A stretch of DNA of 64,000 nt from Alicyclobacillus hesperidum (GTDB taxonomy: Bacteria > Bacillota > Bacilli > Alicyclobacillales > Alicyclobacillaceae), in NCBI RefSeq assembly GCF_900107035.1, contig NZ_FNOJ01000004.1, forward strand, positions 1 to 64,000, in the 5' to 3' direction. The stretch's first letter is position 1. Each line of letters begins with the position of its first letter. Shown here in pieces: positions 7,817 to 15,796 of the stretch. The notes beneath the pieces were generated by a model. It saw only the letters and a program-made list of their open reading frames with translations. It was not told the origin of the DNA and did no database searches. Both the position numbers and the translations under genes were made by a program.

Positions 7817-8900
7817 CGCTCAGTCCTCCTGTCAACCACTGAACCACTTTTCGAGAGACCCTGGAATCGCAATATCCTTCGGGGCAAGCCCAATCCCGAG
7901 GCGAATTCGCCATCTGCTCCACACAGCTAGCGATGTGTTCTGGATCGTGGCCGGCGACGACGTTGCTGCCGCAGAGGACGGTTTCCGGGCGTTCCGTACT
8001 GCGGCGAATGGTCACGGCGGGTACGTGCAGGATGCAGCATTCTTCTTGGACCGTGCCGCTGTCCGTTATCACGCACCACGCTTGTTTTTGTAACTGCACA
8101 AAGTCAAACAGCCCGAGCGGGTCGATCACAATAAAGCGCGGATCTGCAAGCGGAATGTGAAAGTGCTGCAGGCGGTCGCGAGTACGAGGGTGAAGGCTAA
8201 TCACCAGCGGCACATCGAAACGTTTCGCGACACGTTGCAACGCATTGACGATAGCCTGCAACCGGTCAACGCGATCGACATTCTCCGCCCTGTGCACGGT
8301 GACGACGATATAACGGCGCGGATGTAGTCCATATCGGTCCAGGACTTCGCTTTTGTCTATCTGTGAGCCATACGCCTGTAGCACTTCATAAATCGGATTG
8401 CCAGAAATCCAGATCCGGTGCGGCGCGATACCTTCGCGCAACAGGTTGTCACGGCTCATAGCGGTGTAAGGCAAGTTGAATGACGCGACCGCGTCGATGG
8501 CACGCCGGTTGATTTCCTCCGGAACGCTTCGGTCGTAGCAGCGGTTCCCGGCTTCCATGTGATAAACGGGGATGCCAACACGTTCAGCGACGATGGCGCA
8601 CAATGCGGTGTTTGTATCCCCAAGGACGAGAACGGCGTCTGGTCGATGAGTCTGAAGGACTGCTTCAAACGCACTGAACATGCGTCCTAGCTGACTGCCG
8701 ACTGTTCCCGTATGAGCACCGAGCGAGACGTCGGGACGTCGAAGGCCAAGCTGCTCAAAGAAAATGCCGGACAGTAACCGGTGATGATTTTGCCCGCTAT
8801 ACACGAGTACATGGTCGTGAAGCGTTTCATCAAGGCTCCGTATGATCAGGCTGAGTCGAATAATTTCCGGTCTTGTGCCACACAAGGTGAGAATTTTCAT
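7809..8900 (-). CDS. wecB: UDP-N-acetylglucosamine 2-epimerase family protein (WecB/FnlC-like)
   Basis: A 363-residue GT-B-fold epimerase. It has GTRPEIIRL (8-16), LVLGDTNT (around 93-100), HMEAG (114-118), PEEINRR (127-133) and DSGTVQEE near the C terminus, all typical of the non-hydrolysing family. In a set with a 4,6-dehydratase and a reductase it would act at C2 of the reduced L-sugar nucleotide, as FnlC/CapG or WbvD do. Alternatively it makes ManNAc for teichoic acid linkage units. The ATG at 8900 follows GAAGGGGGA at ideal spacing. The longer frame to 9023 lacks a ribosome binding site. It is the first gene of the three-gene operon. Confidence 0.92.
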   Translation of the reverse strand: MKILTLCGTRPEIIRLSLIIRSLDETLHDHVLVYSGQNHHRLLSGIFFEQLGLRRPDVSLGAHTGTVGSQLGRMFSAFEAVLQTHRPDAVLVLGDTNTALCAIVAERVGIPVYHMEAGNRCYDRSVPEEINRRAIDAVASFNLPYTAMSRDNLLREGIAPHRIWISGNPIYEVLQAYGSQIDKSEVLDRYGLHPRRYIVVTVHRAENVDRVDRLQAIVNALQRVAKRFDVPLVISLHPRTRDRLQHFHIPLADPRFIVIDPLGLFDFVQLQKQAWCVITDSGTVQEECCILHVPAVTIRRSTERPETVLCGSNVVAGHDPEHIASCVEQMANSPRDWACPEGYCDSRVSRKVVQWLTGGLSDV

Positions 8901-8923
8901 GGGCTTCCCCCTTCGTAAAGAAA

Positions 8924-8945
8924 CATATTCCCTACAAGGGATATG
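8924..8945. repeat. Near-perfect inverted repeat in the divergent promoter region
   Basis: CATATTCCCT and AGGGATATG form 9-10 bp arms around ACA, with one unpaired T. It lies 24 bp upstream of the epimerase start, between the divergent epimerase and glycosyltransferase genes. It could be an operator or a leader hairpin. No known regulator site is recognised. Confidence 0.45.
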
Positions 8946-9029
8946 CTGGATTTCTAGGGGTGCCAGGGCTTTCCACACCGTAAAACATTTGTTGGACTCA
9001 TCGTCTACGGACTGTGCGGACAACTGCCT

Positions 9030-9058
9030 TTGCGGTGCGTACCTGACTGGCGTACTTT
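9030..9058 (+). promoter_or_regulatory. Candidate vegetative promoter for the 9085 glycosyltransferase
   Basis: TTGCGG (9030-9035) and TACTTT (9053-9058) are separated by 17 bp. They lie 27 bp upstream of the start codon. Confidence 0.45.
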
Positions 9059-9084
9059 GGAAGATGAAAAGTGGGGGTGTATCT

Positions 9085-9795
9085 ATGGATCAGCGAATAC
9101 CTGGTTTAGTCAGCGTTGTGATTCCTGTATATAACGCCTTGCCCTATCTTGAAGCGAGTTTGAACAGCATCCTTGCGCAAACCTACCGTCACATCGAAAT
9201 CATTGTGGTAGATGATTGCTCGACCGACGATTGCCCGAGGTGGGTGGCAAAGTGGAAGGCCATGCACCGGCAGCACTTGCCCTCCGAAGCATTTGTGTAT
9301 TTACGGTTGCCACGCAACGTTAAACAAGCGGGAAGTGCAACGTGTGGATTATTTTTAGCACGTGGAGAATTTATCGCATGTCAGGCTGCTGACGACATTT
9401 CAGCTACCATCCGCATTGAACGGCAGGTCGCATACATGCGAGCAAATCCAGACGTCGATATGGTGGGTACGAACTATGCGACCTTCGCTGGGGAAAGTCT
9501 TGCCACGTCAACGCTAGCCTACTCAGGGTGGCTGCGCTTTGGACGCGAGGAAATTCGCGACGCCTATGCACGAGGGTTGCACTGTGTTTGCGATGGAACG
9601 ATTCTATTGCGGGGAACAACCTTTGACGCCATCGGAGGGTGGACAAGGGCGCTTGGTGCAGCGTCGGATTTTGACTTCATCGCGAGGTATGTCACGCGCG
9701 GCGCGATCGTCGACAACATGCCAGACGTGCTCTATTACTATCGATTGCATGACGGACAGACGACACGACGCTTGGCCCGCGGAGAGGTCTGGTAA
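9085..9795 (+). CDS. Family 2 glycosyltransferase
   Basis: A 236-residue, single-domain GT-A transferase. VSVVIPVYNALPYLEASL at the N terminus and VVDDCSTDD form the nucleotide-binding part. AADDIS is the likely DxD-type metal site. Later YYYRLHDGQTTRR is a typical GT2 C-terminal segment. There is no membrane anchor. The ATG at 9085 follows a G-rich ribosome binding site. The long upstream extension in frame overlaps the divergent epimerase gene and is rejected. Its position back-to-back with the sugar-nucleotide operon suggests it uses that sugar, but donor and acceptor cannot be read from the sequence. Confidence 0.88.
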   Translation: MDQRIPGLVSVVIPVYNALPYLEASLNSILAQTYRHIEIIVVDDCSTDDCPRWVAKWKAMHRQHLPSEAFVYLRLPRNVKQAGSATCGLFLARGEFIACQAADDISATIRIERQVAYMRANPDVDMVGTNYATFAGESLATSTLAYSGWLRFGREEIRDAYARGLHCVCDGTILLRGTTFDAIGGWTRALGAASDFDFIARYVTRGAIVDNMPDVLYYYRLHDGQTTRRLARGEVW

Positions 9796-9881
9796 GCGAA
9801 TCATGACAGCAGGGTAGGATTCGCCTAATCAGCCGCCGTGTGCTAGGATACTGGTTTATTGGATAGTCCATGGGGGGGACA

Positions 9882-10811
9882 ATGGTGGTCGAAATGCAAA
9901 TCGGACCAGTGGATGACGGGAAACCCGTTCATAAATGGTTGCGTTTGTTACTTCCTGGTATGCCGCTTTCAGGAATATATAAATGTATTCGCACAGGCCG
10001 CGTCAAGGTCAATGGCAAGCGCGCCAAACAGGAGACCGTCCTCGTGGAGGGCGATGTCGTTCATTTGTATATGGCAGAGGATGACTTTGCGAACTTAACT
10101 CGACCGAAGAGGCCCAAGTATGCCGGAGTGAGTCGAGATATCGAAGTCGTGCACGAGGATGCCGACATCCTTGTGGTGAATAAGCCTGTGGGCGTGCTCG
10201 TTCACCCCGCGGAGGGAGAATACGCCTCGACCTTGCAGGCCCGCGTCGAGGCGTATGTCTACGCCAACAGGCCTGTACGGGCAGGAGAGGCATTTCATCC
10301 TGCACCAGTACATAGGCTCGATCGCAACACGAGTGGTCTCATTGTGTTTGCCAAAACCTCGCGTGCAGCTAAGCGATGGTCGCAGGCATTTCAAAGTGGG
10401 GACGTCATCAAGGAGTACTGGGCTCTTGTCGAAGGTGAAGTGCGCCAACCAGGATTCGTCGAAGCCGCTTTGACGCGCGACGGCCAGGTCACCCGGATCG
10501 CGAACGACGGCGGAAAACGCAGTGCGACATATTACGAGCCTCTTGACGTCAGCCGAGGCACGTCATGGTTGCAAGTGCGACTCGAAACCGGCCGCACACA
10601 CCAAATTCGGGCGCACTTGGCGCACATTGGGCATCCGCTCGTTGGCGATCTTAAGTACGGCGCGCGCCCGACTCGTGGCGAACCGTTCTTTTTGCACGCC
10701 GTGCATTTGCGATTGGCCAACCAGCTCGACCTGACTGCTCCCATTCCACAGCGTTTTAAGCGCAAGCTCGAGAGCTTGGGCTACGACCTGACGCGTTTGC
10801 ACACACCTTGA
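9882..10811 (+). CDS. RluA/RluD-family pseudouridine synthase
   Basis: A 309-residue RNA modification enzyme. It has an N-terminal S4-like segment (LSGIYKCIRTGRVKVNGKR) and the catalytic motif HRLDRNTSG (H144; catalytic Asp about 147). GRTHQIRAHLAHIGHPLVGD is the second conserved signature. It isomerises uridine in rRNA or tRNA. The exact target (RluD-like, RluC-like or YlyB/YjbO/YhcT-like) cannot be assigned. Several starts are possible. A G7 tract at 9872-9878 is the ribosome binding site, which allows ATG 9882 or GTG 9885. It is convergent with the thioesterase, 2 bp apart. Confidence 0.9.
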   Translation: MVVEMQIGPVDDGKPVHKWLRLLLPGMPLSGIYKCIRTGRVKVNGKRAKQETVLVEGDVVHLYMAEDDFANLTRPKRPKYAGVSRDIEVVHEDADILVVNKPVGVLVHPAEGEYASTLQARVEAYVYANRPVRAGEAFHPAPVHRLDRNTSGLIVFAKTSRAAKRWSQAFQSGDVIKEYWALVEGEVRQPGFVEAALTRDGQVTRIANDGGKRSATYYEPLDVSRGTSWLQVRLETGRTHQIRAHLAHIGHPLVGDLKYGARPTRGEPFFLHAVHLRLANQLDLTAPIPQRFKRKLESLGYDLTRLHTP

Positions 10812-10813
10812 GG

Positions 10814-11221
10814 CTACGATGAACTGCGGTGTTTGGAGATAGCATCGGGCACCGGAACGGGACGACGAGTTGTTGGATCGACGGTCACGATGACAAATTG
10901 CGCTTCACTGACCAAATACCCATTTGTGCCGGTGATGCGTTGTCGCATGCGGAAACTGGTGCGTCCAACGTCGCTGAGCCAAGTGGTGACCAGGAGTTGC
11001 TCATTTTGGTGCGCGGGTTGTCGATAATCGATCTCGGCTCGCGCTACCACAGTGATGAAACCCATGTTGGAGAGCGTTTCGTACGGCAACTGATGCTGCT
11101 CGTACCAATCTTCTCGTCCCCACTCGTAGTACTCCACAAACTTAGCGTTATTGACATGTCCATTCACGTCGATTTCGGTGCATCGAACTGTGATTGTGAT
11201 TTGTGTGATTCCCATCTGCAT
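10814..11221 (-). CDS. Acyl-CoA thioesterase of the 4-hydroxybenzoyl-CoA thioesterase (YbgC/FadM) family
   Basis: A 135-residue hot-dog fold protein. The signature TEIDVNGHVNNAKFVEYYEW contains the catalytic aspartate (D18) at the usual place near the N terminus. It is likely a homotetrameric or dimeric cytoplasmic thioesterase that hydrolyses acyl-CoA or acyl-ACP. The substrate is unknown. ATG 11221 and ATG 11215 share one AATGGGG site. The longer reading frame to 11428 overlaps the divergent M23 gene and is rejected. Its neighbours give no pathway clue. Confidence 0.87.
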   Translation of the reverse strand: MQMGITQITITVRCTEIDVNGHVNNAKFVEYYEWGREDWYEQHQLPYETLSNMGFITVVARAEIDYRQPAHQNEQLLVTTWLSDVGRTSFRMRQRITGTNGYLVSEAQFVIVTVDPTTRRPVPVPDAISKHRSSS

Positions 11222-11308
11222 TGAACCCCATTTAGCCAGATTGTCAGCATACATTGTAACGGGCTGGGAGAGTGTAAGCATATCAGACGCCGACAAGGAG
11301 TGGTCAGA

Positions 11309-12337
11309 TTGCTTCAACTCCATTCTATCATGCGTGCCCGCGCGGGAATATGGCAATCGCTCGTGGTGGGCATGGTGCTGGCAAGTGGTTGTTGGCCGGC
11401 TACGGCATGGGCGGCTGAGCGCAGCCATCCACAGTCATCGTTGTATCCTTTGTACAAGTTGTATGGGTCCGAGTACGACGTGGATTGGGCCGTACTTGCG
11501 GCTATCGATCGGTATGCTGAGCTAACCAAGACGAAAACTGCCAAACAGGAAGCGCCATACTATGGTTTTTCATTTTATCCAGCGGCTTGGGCCGGCATTG
11601 CCAATCCGAATGCAGACGATATGTTTGCACCCGAGATCCAACTGTTTGGCGGCTTGGGTCAGGATGCAAATGGCGACATGCTGGCGTTGCCATTCGATCC
11701 AGCGGATCGGATTAAAGCTTTAGCCCATTGGTTGGATATGGAGTCGGGCGAAGACGAAGAGATTGCGATCTGGAACTTATTTCAGGATCCTGTGGCCATG
11801 GATCGCATCGACGGTTTTGCCCGGCTTTTTCGAACGTTCGGCCTGAGCCCGACAGGCTCCTGCTTTCCGATAGATAAGCGGTACAATTACACCGTCAAAC
11901 ATACATTCGGAGCAGGGCGTAGCTATGGTGGCCGGCGTATTCACGAGGGTGTCGATATCTTTGCCAGCTATGGCACCCCTGTGCTCGCTTGCAGCTATGG
12001 TTACGTCGAGTTGATGGGATGGAATCGCTTCGGAGGGTGGCGAATCGGAATTCGCGATGCGAACAACATGTACTACTACTATGCGCATCTATCTTCGTTC
12101 CAGAAAGGTCTGCATCAAGGCGATCTGGTGCGACCAGGACAGGTAATTGGCTATGTCGGTAGCAGTGGTTACGGACCGCCTGGGACTTCAGGAAAATTCC
12201 CACCTCATCTACACTTCGGTATTTATAAAGACACTGGTCTGCACGAGTGGGCTTTCAGTCCCTCGGGGTACTTAAGCCAATGGGAACGGCAGAAACAGCA
12301 CGTGACGCGCGAAACAGTCTTAGAACGCAAAAGTTGA
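11309..12337 (+). CDS. Secreted M23-family endopeptidase (LytM domain)
   Basis: A 342-residue exported peptidoglycan hydrolase candidate. An N-terminal signal peptide (hydrophobic IWQSLVVGMVLASG, then ATAWA cleavage region) is followed by a helical region of about 150 residues of unknown role. The zinc metallopeptidase domain follows, with HEGVD (H212, D216) and PHLHF (H300, H302) as metal ligands and active-site residues. M23 enzymes cut peptide cross-bridges. The TTG at 11309 is preferred because AAGGAG lies 8 bp upstream. GTG 11300 overlaps that site and ATG 11330 lacks one. It is probably cut off from the next operon by the hairpin at 12438. Confidence 0.9.
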   Translation: MLQLHSIMRARAGIWQSLVVGMVLASGCWPATAWAAERSHPQSSLYPLYKLYGSEYDVDWAVLAAIDRYAELTKTKTAKQEAPYYGFSFYPAAWAGIANPNADDMFAPEIQLFGGLGQDANGDMLALPFDPADRIKALAHWLDMESGEDEEIAIWNLFQDPVAMDRIDGFARLFRTFGLSPTGSCFPIDKRYNYTVKHTFGAGRSYGGRRIHEGVDIFASYGTPVLACSYGYVELMGWNRFGGWRIGIRDANNMYYYYAHLSSFQKGLHQGDLVRPGQVIGYVGSSGYGPPGTSGKFPPHLHFGIYKDTGLHEWAFSPSGYLSQWERQKQHVTRETVLERKS

Positions 12338-12437
12338 ACCATTGCGTCGTTTCCGTTCGACAGCAGTCCCGAATTTTCGTTGAATGTGGTATTGTATTCG
12401 ATGGACAGTCGAATGGAGAGCACGACTTGACAGATGG

Positions 12438-12492
12438 AACGGGTACAGCGTGAGCTCGCGCCAAATCGAGTCGCCCCTGTACCCGTTTTCTT
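12438..12492 (+). terminator. Probable Rho-independent terminator with an elaborated hairpin
   Basis: An 11-bp perfect stem (AACGGGTACAG with CTGTACCCGTT) closes a 28-nt loop that holds a smaller GC-rich hairpin. It is followed by TTTTCTTT. It lies about 100 bp after the M23 gene. The elaborate loop leaves open that it is the 3' end of a small RNA. Confidence 0.65.
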
Positions 12493-12870
12493 TACGTCAA
12501 TAAGCTCCTACCTTGGGGTGATAAAAACAGAGCCCAAGACTGCACGATTGTCGATGACCGTTAGGCCCGATCTCGCCCCCTGCGTCCGCGGCGAAAGTCG
12601 TACCTCCCAACGGTTCGTGGTATCTTTCCATAACATTGAAAGAGAACTTATGAGCCTTTCAGGCCGTCTTTTGAAACGTGTCTTGGGAGCGGCTACGTAA
12701 AGGTTGCCTGTGTGACGAAAAAAGGTTCTTGTTAGGGTTCGTCAGGAATCCTAGGTTCGCCACGCTTGCGGACTAGGTATCAAACGATGCTCGAACGGGC
12801 GAAGTAGGCTCCGGTTCCAGTGGTACTGGACGACAGTGGACAACCTATGTTGAGGTGGGAGTTGAAGTTC
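12493..12870. other. Intergenic region without a convincing gene
   Basis: About 380 bp separates the terminator from the O-antigen ligase-like gene. An 88-codon frame (12434-12700) runs through the terminator and shows no family resemblance, so I do not call it. A bulged hairpin (CTAGGTTCGC with GCGGACTAG, about 12751-12775) and several shorter repeats suggest a structured leader. I see no known riboswitch class and no strong promoter. Confidence 0.5.
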
Positions 12871-14136
12871 ATGTTAGACCAGGTCTACCTGGCTGCGGAA
12901 GATGGTCAATCTTCCCAACCGTTTGGTGCACGCATTGCCAAATGGTGTACATACCTGCTTGTTGCGTTTCCAATTGTCGATTACACGTTGCGGCTTTCAT
13001 TCATTCATCCAATTGGGTCGATTTGGGACAAGGTGGTACTTCTGCTACTCGCTATCGTGGCATTGAACCGTGTATTGCGTGGGCATCGTCCACCGGCATT
13101 CGGTTGGTCCAAATATGCAGGATGGTATATCCTGTATTTGGTTGCCTTGTTTTTTGCGGGGCTTGGCAGTCCTGGTGTCGCCTTCGATGGCTTTCGGGCC
13201 GATGTCTACTATATGTTGTTTGGCCTGCTCATGCCGTTTGTCATCGACCCGCAAGACGCGAAGAAGTATTTATACGCGGCTGCAACCGTAGCCATATTGA
13301 TTGGCATTCATGGCGTTGTCCAGTATGTGCTGGCTCCACCTATTCCTCCAGGCTGGGTGGATGTGGGTGAACATGTTCGCACACGCGTTTTTTCCGTTCT
13401 CAAATCGCCGAACGAGCTCGGTGCGTACATGGAAATGATGACACCCATTATCTTCGGGCTTTGTCTAGGAGATCGGAGTCGGGCGCGGCGCATTGTGTAT
13501 GCGATAGGTGGAGTCTGCTGCTTGCTCACACTATTGCTCACCTACACGCGTGGCGCTTGGATGGGACTTGGTATTGCATTGGTGTTGGTGGCCGTCGCCT
13601 ACGAGCGCCGATTGCTCATCGTGATCGTCGTACTAGGCGTGATTGGTTTCTTTTTGCCGCCTATTCATCATCGCATCATGGACTTGTTTTCGCCTGTCTA
13701 TTACATCAAGTCGTCACAGGGCGGTCGCTTAATTCGCTGGCAAACGGCGTTTGATCAAATGTCAGGAAATCCCTTATTCGGCGTCGGTCTCGGCCGCTAT
13801 GGTGGTGCAGTTGCTTCCGATCACGGCTTTTCGATCTATTCGGATAACTACTACGCAAAGATTCTCGGTGAATCGGGGCTCGTAGGATTGGTGTTGTTCT
13901 TGGCGATGCACGTCCGTATCGTCGTCGAGGTGATCAACAAGACAGTACGCAAGGCCACTGGGCGGGATCGATATCTCGCGCTTGGTGGACTGATCGGTGT
14001 AACAGCGCTGTTAGTCCACGATGTCGTAGAAAACGTGTTTGAGTATGCGCCGAACTTCTTGAATTACTTCCTCATGCTGAGTTTGCTCCTCTTATGGGGC
14101 CGTACCCTAGAACGACAGGAGGAGAAGCATGAATAA
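12871..14136 (+). CDS. O-antigen ligase/polymerase-like membrane protein (Wzy_C family)
   Basis: A 421-residue protein with about 10-12 hydrophobic segments across its length. A central conserved region reads KSPNELGAYMEMMTPI then LTLLLTYTRGAWMGLG, and GRLIRWQTAFDQMSGNPLFG forms the large extracytoplasmic loop of this family. Members polymerise or ligate lipid-linked glycans outside the membrane. The ATG at 12871 follows GAGGTGGGA. A more upstream GTG (12820) lacks a site. It overlaps the next gene by 8 bp. Together with the sugar-nucleotide and transferase genes upstream it could complete a surface polysaccharide, but membership in one pathway is inference. Confidence 0.85.
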   Translation: MLDQVYLAAEDGQSSQPFGARIAKWCTYLLVAFPIVDYTLRLSFIHPIGSIWDKVVLLLLAIVALNRVLRGHRPPAFGWSKYAGWYILYLVALFFAGLGSPGVAFDGFRADVYYMLFGLLMPFVIDPQDAKKYLYAAATVAILIGIHGVVQYVLAPPIPPGWVDVGEHVRTRVFSVLKSPNELGAYMEMMTPIIFGLCLGDRSRARRIVYAIGGVCCLLTLLLTYTRGAWMGLGIALVLVAVAYERRLLIVIVVLGVIGFFLPPIHHRIMDLFSPVYYIKSSQGGRLIRWQTAFDQMSGNPLFGVGLGRYGGAVASDHGFSIYSDNYYAKILGESGLVGLVLFLAMHVRIVVEVINKTVRKATGRDRYLALGGLIGVTALLVHDVVENVFEYAPNFLNYFLMLSLLLLWGRTLERQEEKHE

Positions 14137-15796
14137 GTCGAAATCGATTCCTGCGACTATCGTTCGTTGGATCTGGTTTGTCTTTTGGGCATTGTTTGTC
14201 AATGCCATTTACGTATGGGTATTGCGTCCACTCGTGGATGACCTTGCGATGTACGGTGTACTCTTGGTCGCTGCCATCGGTGTCGTTTGGCTCTCCACAA
14301 TCGACAGATCGCTGCGTCGATCGTGGGTATCATACACGTTGTTTGTTCTGATGCTAGCACAAGGATTTGCGACGCTTTCGTTTGGAAGCACAGCGAAGTT
14401 GATCGCAGTCACCGTTGTCATGATCGTCGGTTTGTGGATCATTGCCGTTTGGTTTGGCAAGACACGTCCGTGGGCTTCGCTACTTGGCGGCATCGCGGTC
14501 GTTCTGTCGCAAATCGTGTTGCCGCTCAACGATTGGGCGTTTTTGCCGCACTTTCGGGTGCTTGATGATTCGCATGTGAATTTGCAGGCGCAAAACTCAC
14601 CGGAAGCTCCTATGGCTATCGTTCCGACAAACGGTGGTGACGCAATTATCACCATCGACGGTTATGTCCCGTCTTCGACCGAATTGGAACAGATGGCTCT
14701 TGCGGCCACTGATTCGCCAGATGCGTTGTTCAACGTTTTGCAGACGGCGGATGGTGAGTACCAGATCATTGAGCTTAAGGACGTGAACGGGAAGCTACAA
14801 AAGGTCAATCCGACACCTGCTGATTTGGCGGAAGTGAATCCAATGGATCTTGTTCGGGCCTTTTTCCCCTACGAAAAGGCCAATTGGTACGTGAGTCATG
14901 GTCGTATTTATGAATATTTGACCCCTTATCTAACGGATTCTGAAGCCGTGCAGGCTGCACTTGACCCGGCCGCGTATCCGGCTTCGTTCCAAGCCATCGC
15001 AAATCAAGCGGCAGCCGCGGAGACGGCGAATTGGAATGATTGTCTCGCGCAGTTGGGCGTTACACCGCATCGCACAGGCGTGTATGTGCAGAATGATCAA
15101 TTGCTAGGCACGGATGCCGGACGTCCGATTTCGATCCCGGTCAAGGCAAGCAGTGTCGTAGGGATTGGACACTTTACAAGCACCCAATCGGATCAGGTGT
15201 TGCTTGTTGGTAACAATGCACTGCATATCGTCGATTTGCAAACTGGAAAGGTTGTCGCGACGTATCGTGGAACGATTGGCAGCCCAGTGCCGAACGACAT
15301 CAAAATTGGGCCGATCACGAGTGGTGGTCGGGATGCGATTTTTGTGAATGCCTCGCCGGCGTACATCTTGACGGTGCGGGCAAACGGGCAGTGGCAACGC
15401 GTGTACACCGCGACGAGTCCGACGTTCCGGTTCGAAACGGTGCTTTCAAATGGAAAAGGAGCGCCGGAGATTGTCACTAACGATCCATCGATGATACGGA
15501 ATTCTCCCATTCGCTATTTCTCGGCGTATCGTTTCGTTCCGGATGGGAATGGGCACGGACAACTTGTGCGCGACTGGCGGGTGTTCCGTACGAATGTTGT
15601 GAACGTGACACCGCTTCGTTTGTCTTCGTCAGCTCCCGATGCGCTCGCGCTGGATATTTACGGAACGGGTGACTACTTGGTCATCGCTCGTACAAACTGG
15701 CCACTATTACCACTTTCATGTGTTGTGTTGGCACTGATATTCATAGGCGGATGGTTGTACAGACCTTCGCGGCGCAAGGAGGGGGAACGCCGGTGA
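14129..15796 (+). CDS. Large membrane protein with extracytoplasmic propeller-like region, function unknown
   Basis: A 555-residue protein. Five hydrophobic segments occupy roughly residues 10-35, 37-57, 68-88, 90-108 and 113-135. An extracytoplasmic region of about 390 residues follows. Its second half has repeated short blocks (QSDQVLLVGNNALHIVDLQTGKVV; SGGRDAIFVN; GKGAPEIVTND; SAPDALALDIYG) resembling FG-GAP or VCBS-type beta-propeller blades. A final transmembrane helix (about 523-545) leads to a basic tail. Start and stop overlap the flanking genes (8 bp and 4 bp). I do not recognise a family. A role in sensing or organising the glycan made by the upstream ligase-like protein is only contextual inference. 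Confidence 0.8.
   Translation: MNKSKSIPATIVRWIWFVFWALFVNAIYVWVLRPLVDDLAMYGVLLVAAIGVVWLSTIDRSLRRSWVSYTLFVLMLAQGFATLSFGSTAKLIAVTVVMIVGLWIIAVWFGKTRPWASLLGGIAVVLSQIVLPLNDWAFLPHFRVLDDSHVNLQAQNSPEAPMAIVPTNGGDAIITIDGYVPSSTELEQMALAATDSPDALFNVLQTADGEYQIIELKDVNGKLQKVNPTPADLAEVNPMDLVRAFFPYEKANWYVSHGRIYEYLTPYLTDSEAVQAALDPAAYPASFQAIANQAAAAETANWNDCLAQLGVTPHRTGVYVQNDQLLGTDAGRPISIPVKASSVVGIGHFTSTQSDQVLLVGNNALHIVDLQTGKVVATYRGTIGSPVPNDIKIGPITSGGRDAIFVNASPAYILTVRANGQWQRVYTATSPTFRFETVLSNGKGAPEIVTNDPSMIRNSPIRYFSAYRFVPDGNGHGQLVRDWRVFRTNVVNVTPLRLSSSAPDALALDIYGTGDYLVIARTNWPLLPLSCVVLALIFIGGWLYRPSRRKEGERR

Noticed and set aside
12434-12700. 88-codon plus-strand reading frame after the M23 gene
   Set aside because: It runs through a clear hairpin with U-tract, lacks a ribosome binding site, and has no recognisable or coding-like composition.
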